A stretch of 6,674 bases of DNA. Origin: Bacillota bacterium (lineage in GTDB: Bacteria; Bacillota; Clostridia; Lachnospirales; Lachnospiraceae). Each line of letters begins with the position of its first letter. The stretch's first letter is position 1. The stretch lies in NCBI GenBank assembly GCA_023441145.1, contig JAEZQN010000263.1, positions 1-6,674 on the forward strand, written 5' to 3'. Shown here one piece after another: positions 5,041 through 6,674 of this stretch. The position numbers were made by a program, and so were the translations under genes. The notes under the pieces were generated by a model. The model saw nothing but the letters and a program-made list of their open reading frames with translations, had not been told where the DNA came from and ran no database searches.

Positions 5041-6674
5041 GATTAAACGACCGTTATTGTTGCTTCTTCTAGCTTATGTCTTGGGAAGTCTTTGCTATCG
5101 TCTCTCCTTTTCTCTTTTAATAATACTAACCATCCTAATGTTAGGTGGTATTCTATTCTTTTGGTTTTTTTGGTCTAGTAATCACCATGATAAATTCATC
5201 TTTATGGAACCTCTCATTTTTCTGGTAGGAGCACTTCTAATGTGGAATCAACAGCTTCCAGGGCCTGTTGATCAGGCATTAGAAAAAGGTCCAATCTATA
5301 CGACATGCAAAGGAACTATTTCTGATATTCTTAAGAAGGAGAACTCTTATGAACTCCTTTTATCTGATGTTTCGTATTATGATTCCCTCTTAGAGGAGAA
5401 TTCTTATCTACACTATCATACCAATTCCAGAATCTATGTATATATAAAATCAATTCCTGATTTATCCATAGGGAACCAAGTAAGTGTATCAGGAAAGTTA
5501 TCTTTATTTACGACTCCCACAAACCCCGGGCAGTTTAACGAGCGTTTCTATAACAAGCTACAAAATATCGATTATCGGATGCTAGCTATGGAGATACAGG
5601 TGACTAGCCCGTGTGTAGATACTCTGTCTCAGGGCTTTTATCTATTACGTAATAAGATGAAGTCTGTATATGAAAGCTTAGATGAGGATAGTGCATCTGT
5701 CTTAAATGCAATGCTATTAGGGGATACAAAGAACCTGAAACCAGAGATTAAACAGCTCTATCAGGCAGCAGGAATCAGCCATGTTATTAGTATTTCGGGT
5801 ATGCATATTACACTTCTTGGAATGGGTCTGTTTGCAATTGTTATGAAAGTTGCTGGGCGCAAATGGGCTACCTTTGTCGTGGTACTGTTTATCTTATTTT
5901 ATGGTATTTTAACTGGGTTTAGTGTGGCAACAAACCGTGCTGTAGTTATGATGATACTTCTTTTGGGCGCAGGAATAGCAGGTAGGACTTATGATTTGCT
6001 ATCTGCGGTAGCACTTAGTGCTTTACTAATTCTTCTCCAGGAGCCTATGCAGATTTATAATACAGGGTTTTTACTATCCTATGGTGCAATTCTTGGGATT
6101 GGGATAAGTTATCCCTGCCTAATGATGTTAGTTCCATTAGAGTACTGGAAGAAGAGGGGAGAGCAAAAGTGTCTTCTAATTACCTCAAGAAAAGTAGCAC
6201 GTATACATAAGACCTTTGTTGCTATAAGGTGCAGACTAATTTCGGTGTTGGTGTTTCAATGTGCGATACAAATTGTATTATTACCCCTCATTCTAGTTAG
6301 CTTTTATCGGATTCCTACCTATTCCTTTATCATGAATCTTATGGTAGTTCCTATTATGGACTACGTCATTCTCTTTGGTCTTCCAGCTGGATTTCTAGGA
6401 TGTCTGATTCTTTCCTTGGGAAGATTTTTCTTATCCTCCACCCATTATATTATTGTATTTTGTAACAATCTCTGTAGTTTGGTTTACCACCTTCCGGCCT
6501 ATTATATAGTCATTGGAAAACCGGATACATTGAAACTGTTATCCTATAGCCTAGTTGCCATCTTTGGTTTATGGCTGTCACATAAAAGGAGAAAGCTTGG
6601 TATTATTGTCCTTCTATTTGGTATGGCAATCCTCCTTCTTCCTTGGCCTACAAGAAACTCACTAAGGATTACAG
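5039..6674 (+). CDS. comEC: ComEC/Rec2 DNA-uptake channel, 3' end cut by the window edge
   Basis: 545 codons are visible with no stop; the family is usually about 700-800 residues, so the C-terminus lies outside. ComEC is the polytopic membrane channel that takes single-stranded DNA into the cytoplasm during transformation. Visible order: two or three N-terminal membrane helices (about 5-68); an OB-fold-like DUF4131 region (about 80-190, with IGNQVSVSGKL and NPGQFNE); and the competence domain from about 200, with GDTKNLKPEIKQLYQAAGIS (228-247) running into HVISISGMHI (248-256 region), GFSVATNRAVVM (293-304) and GFLLSYGAILGI (343-354), then many hydrophobic helices to 535. A basic cytoplasmic-type loop is at about 369-402. 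The last residues, SLRIT, look like the lead-in to the beta-lactamase-like nuclease domain normally starting with a DVGQGD motif. The start is TTG behind GGAGG; the first in-frame ATG is 33 codons later and would remove the first helix. comEA lies upstream in the same window. Confidence 0.93.
   Translation, partial: MIKRPLLLLLLAYVLGSLCYRLSFSLLIILTILMLGGILFFWFFWSSNHHDKFIFMEPLIFLVGALLMWNQQLPGPVDQALEKGPIYTTCKGTISDILKKENSYELLLSDVSYYDSLLEENSYLHYHTNSRIYVYIKSIPDLSIGNQVSVSGKLSLFTTPTNPGQFNERFYNKLQNIDYRMLAMEIQVTSPCVDTLSQGFYLLRNKMKSVYESLDEDSASVLNAMLLGDTKNLKPEIKQLYQAAGISHVISISGMHITLLGMGLFAIVMKVAGRKWATFVVVLFILFYGILTGFSVATNRAVVMMILLLGAGIAGRTYDLLSAVALSALLILLQEPMQIYNTGFLLSYGAILGIGISYPCLMMLVPLEYWKKRGEQKCLLITSRKVARIHKTFVAIRCRLISVLVFQCAIQIVLLPLILVSFYRIPTYSFIMNLMVVPIMDYVILFGLPAGFLGCLILSLGRFFLSSTHYIIVFCNNLCSLVYHLPAYYIVIGKPDTLKLLSYSLVAIFGLWLSHKRRKLGIIVLLFGMAILLLPWPTRNSLRIT

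Overview
The window is low-GC DNA with dense genes all on the + strand and strong GGAGG-type ribosome binding sites. Gene content fits an endospore-forming Clostridia bacterium, most likely Lachnospiraceae; this taxonomic call is inference from gene families and base composition, not from a marker gene. No mobile elements, tRNA/rRNA genes or CRISPR arrays were seen, and no gene-free stretch exceeds about 140 bases.

Layout: an intrinsic terminator of an upstream gene (24-66); a small DMT/YdcZ-type membrane transporter (123-560); a 125-base gap with a candidate promoter; a ComEA-like lipoprotein with SLBB and helix-hairpin-helix domains (686-1327); an OmpR/PhoB-type response regulator (1338-2027); a very unusual 87-residue Trp/Gly/Pro/Arg tetrapeptide-repeat protein (2111-2374) with its own candidate promoter and a compound terminator (2394-2457); a HAMP sensor histidine kinase (2504-4021); a lipoprotein with two GerMN-like domains (4041-4967); a long terminator-like hairpin whose 3' arm contains the next gene's Shine-Dalgarno; and the start of comEC (TTG at 5039), which runs off the right edge just before its expected C-terminal beta-lactamase-like domain.

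How it may work together: regulator, kinase and GerMN lipoprotein form a three-gene signalling module that resembles in composition the actinobacterial mtrA-mtrB-lpqB cluster. It is bracketed by the two core DNA-uptake genes comEA and comEC, which suggests (inference) coordinated control of an envelope or DNA-uptake function. Two features stand out. One is the tetrapeptide-repeat gene placed between regulator and kinase, behind a promoter that matches both a vegetative and a mother-cell SigK-type consensus. The other is the hairpin that could both terminate the operon and hide the comEC ribosome binding site.
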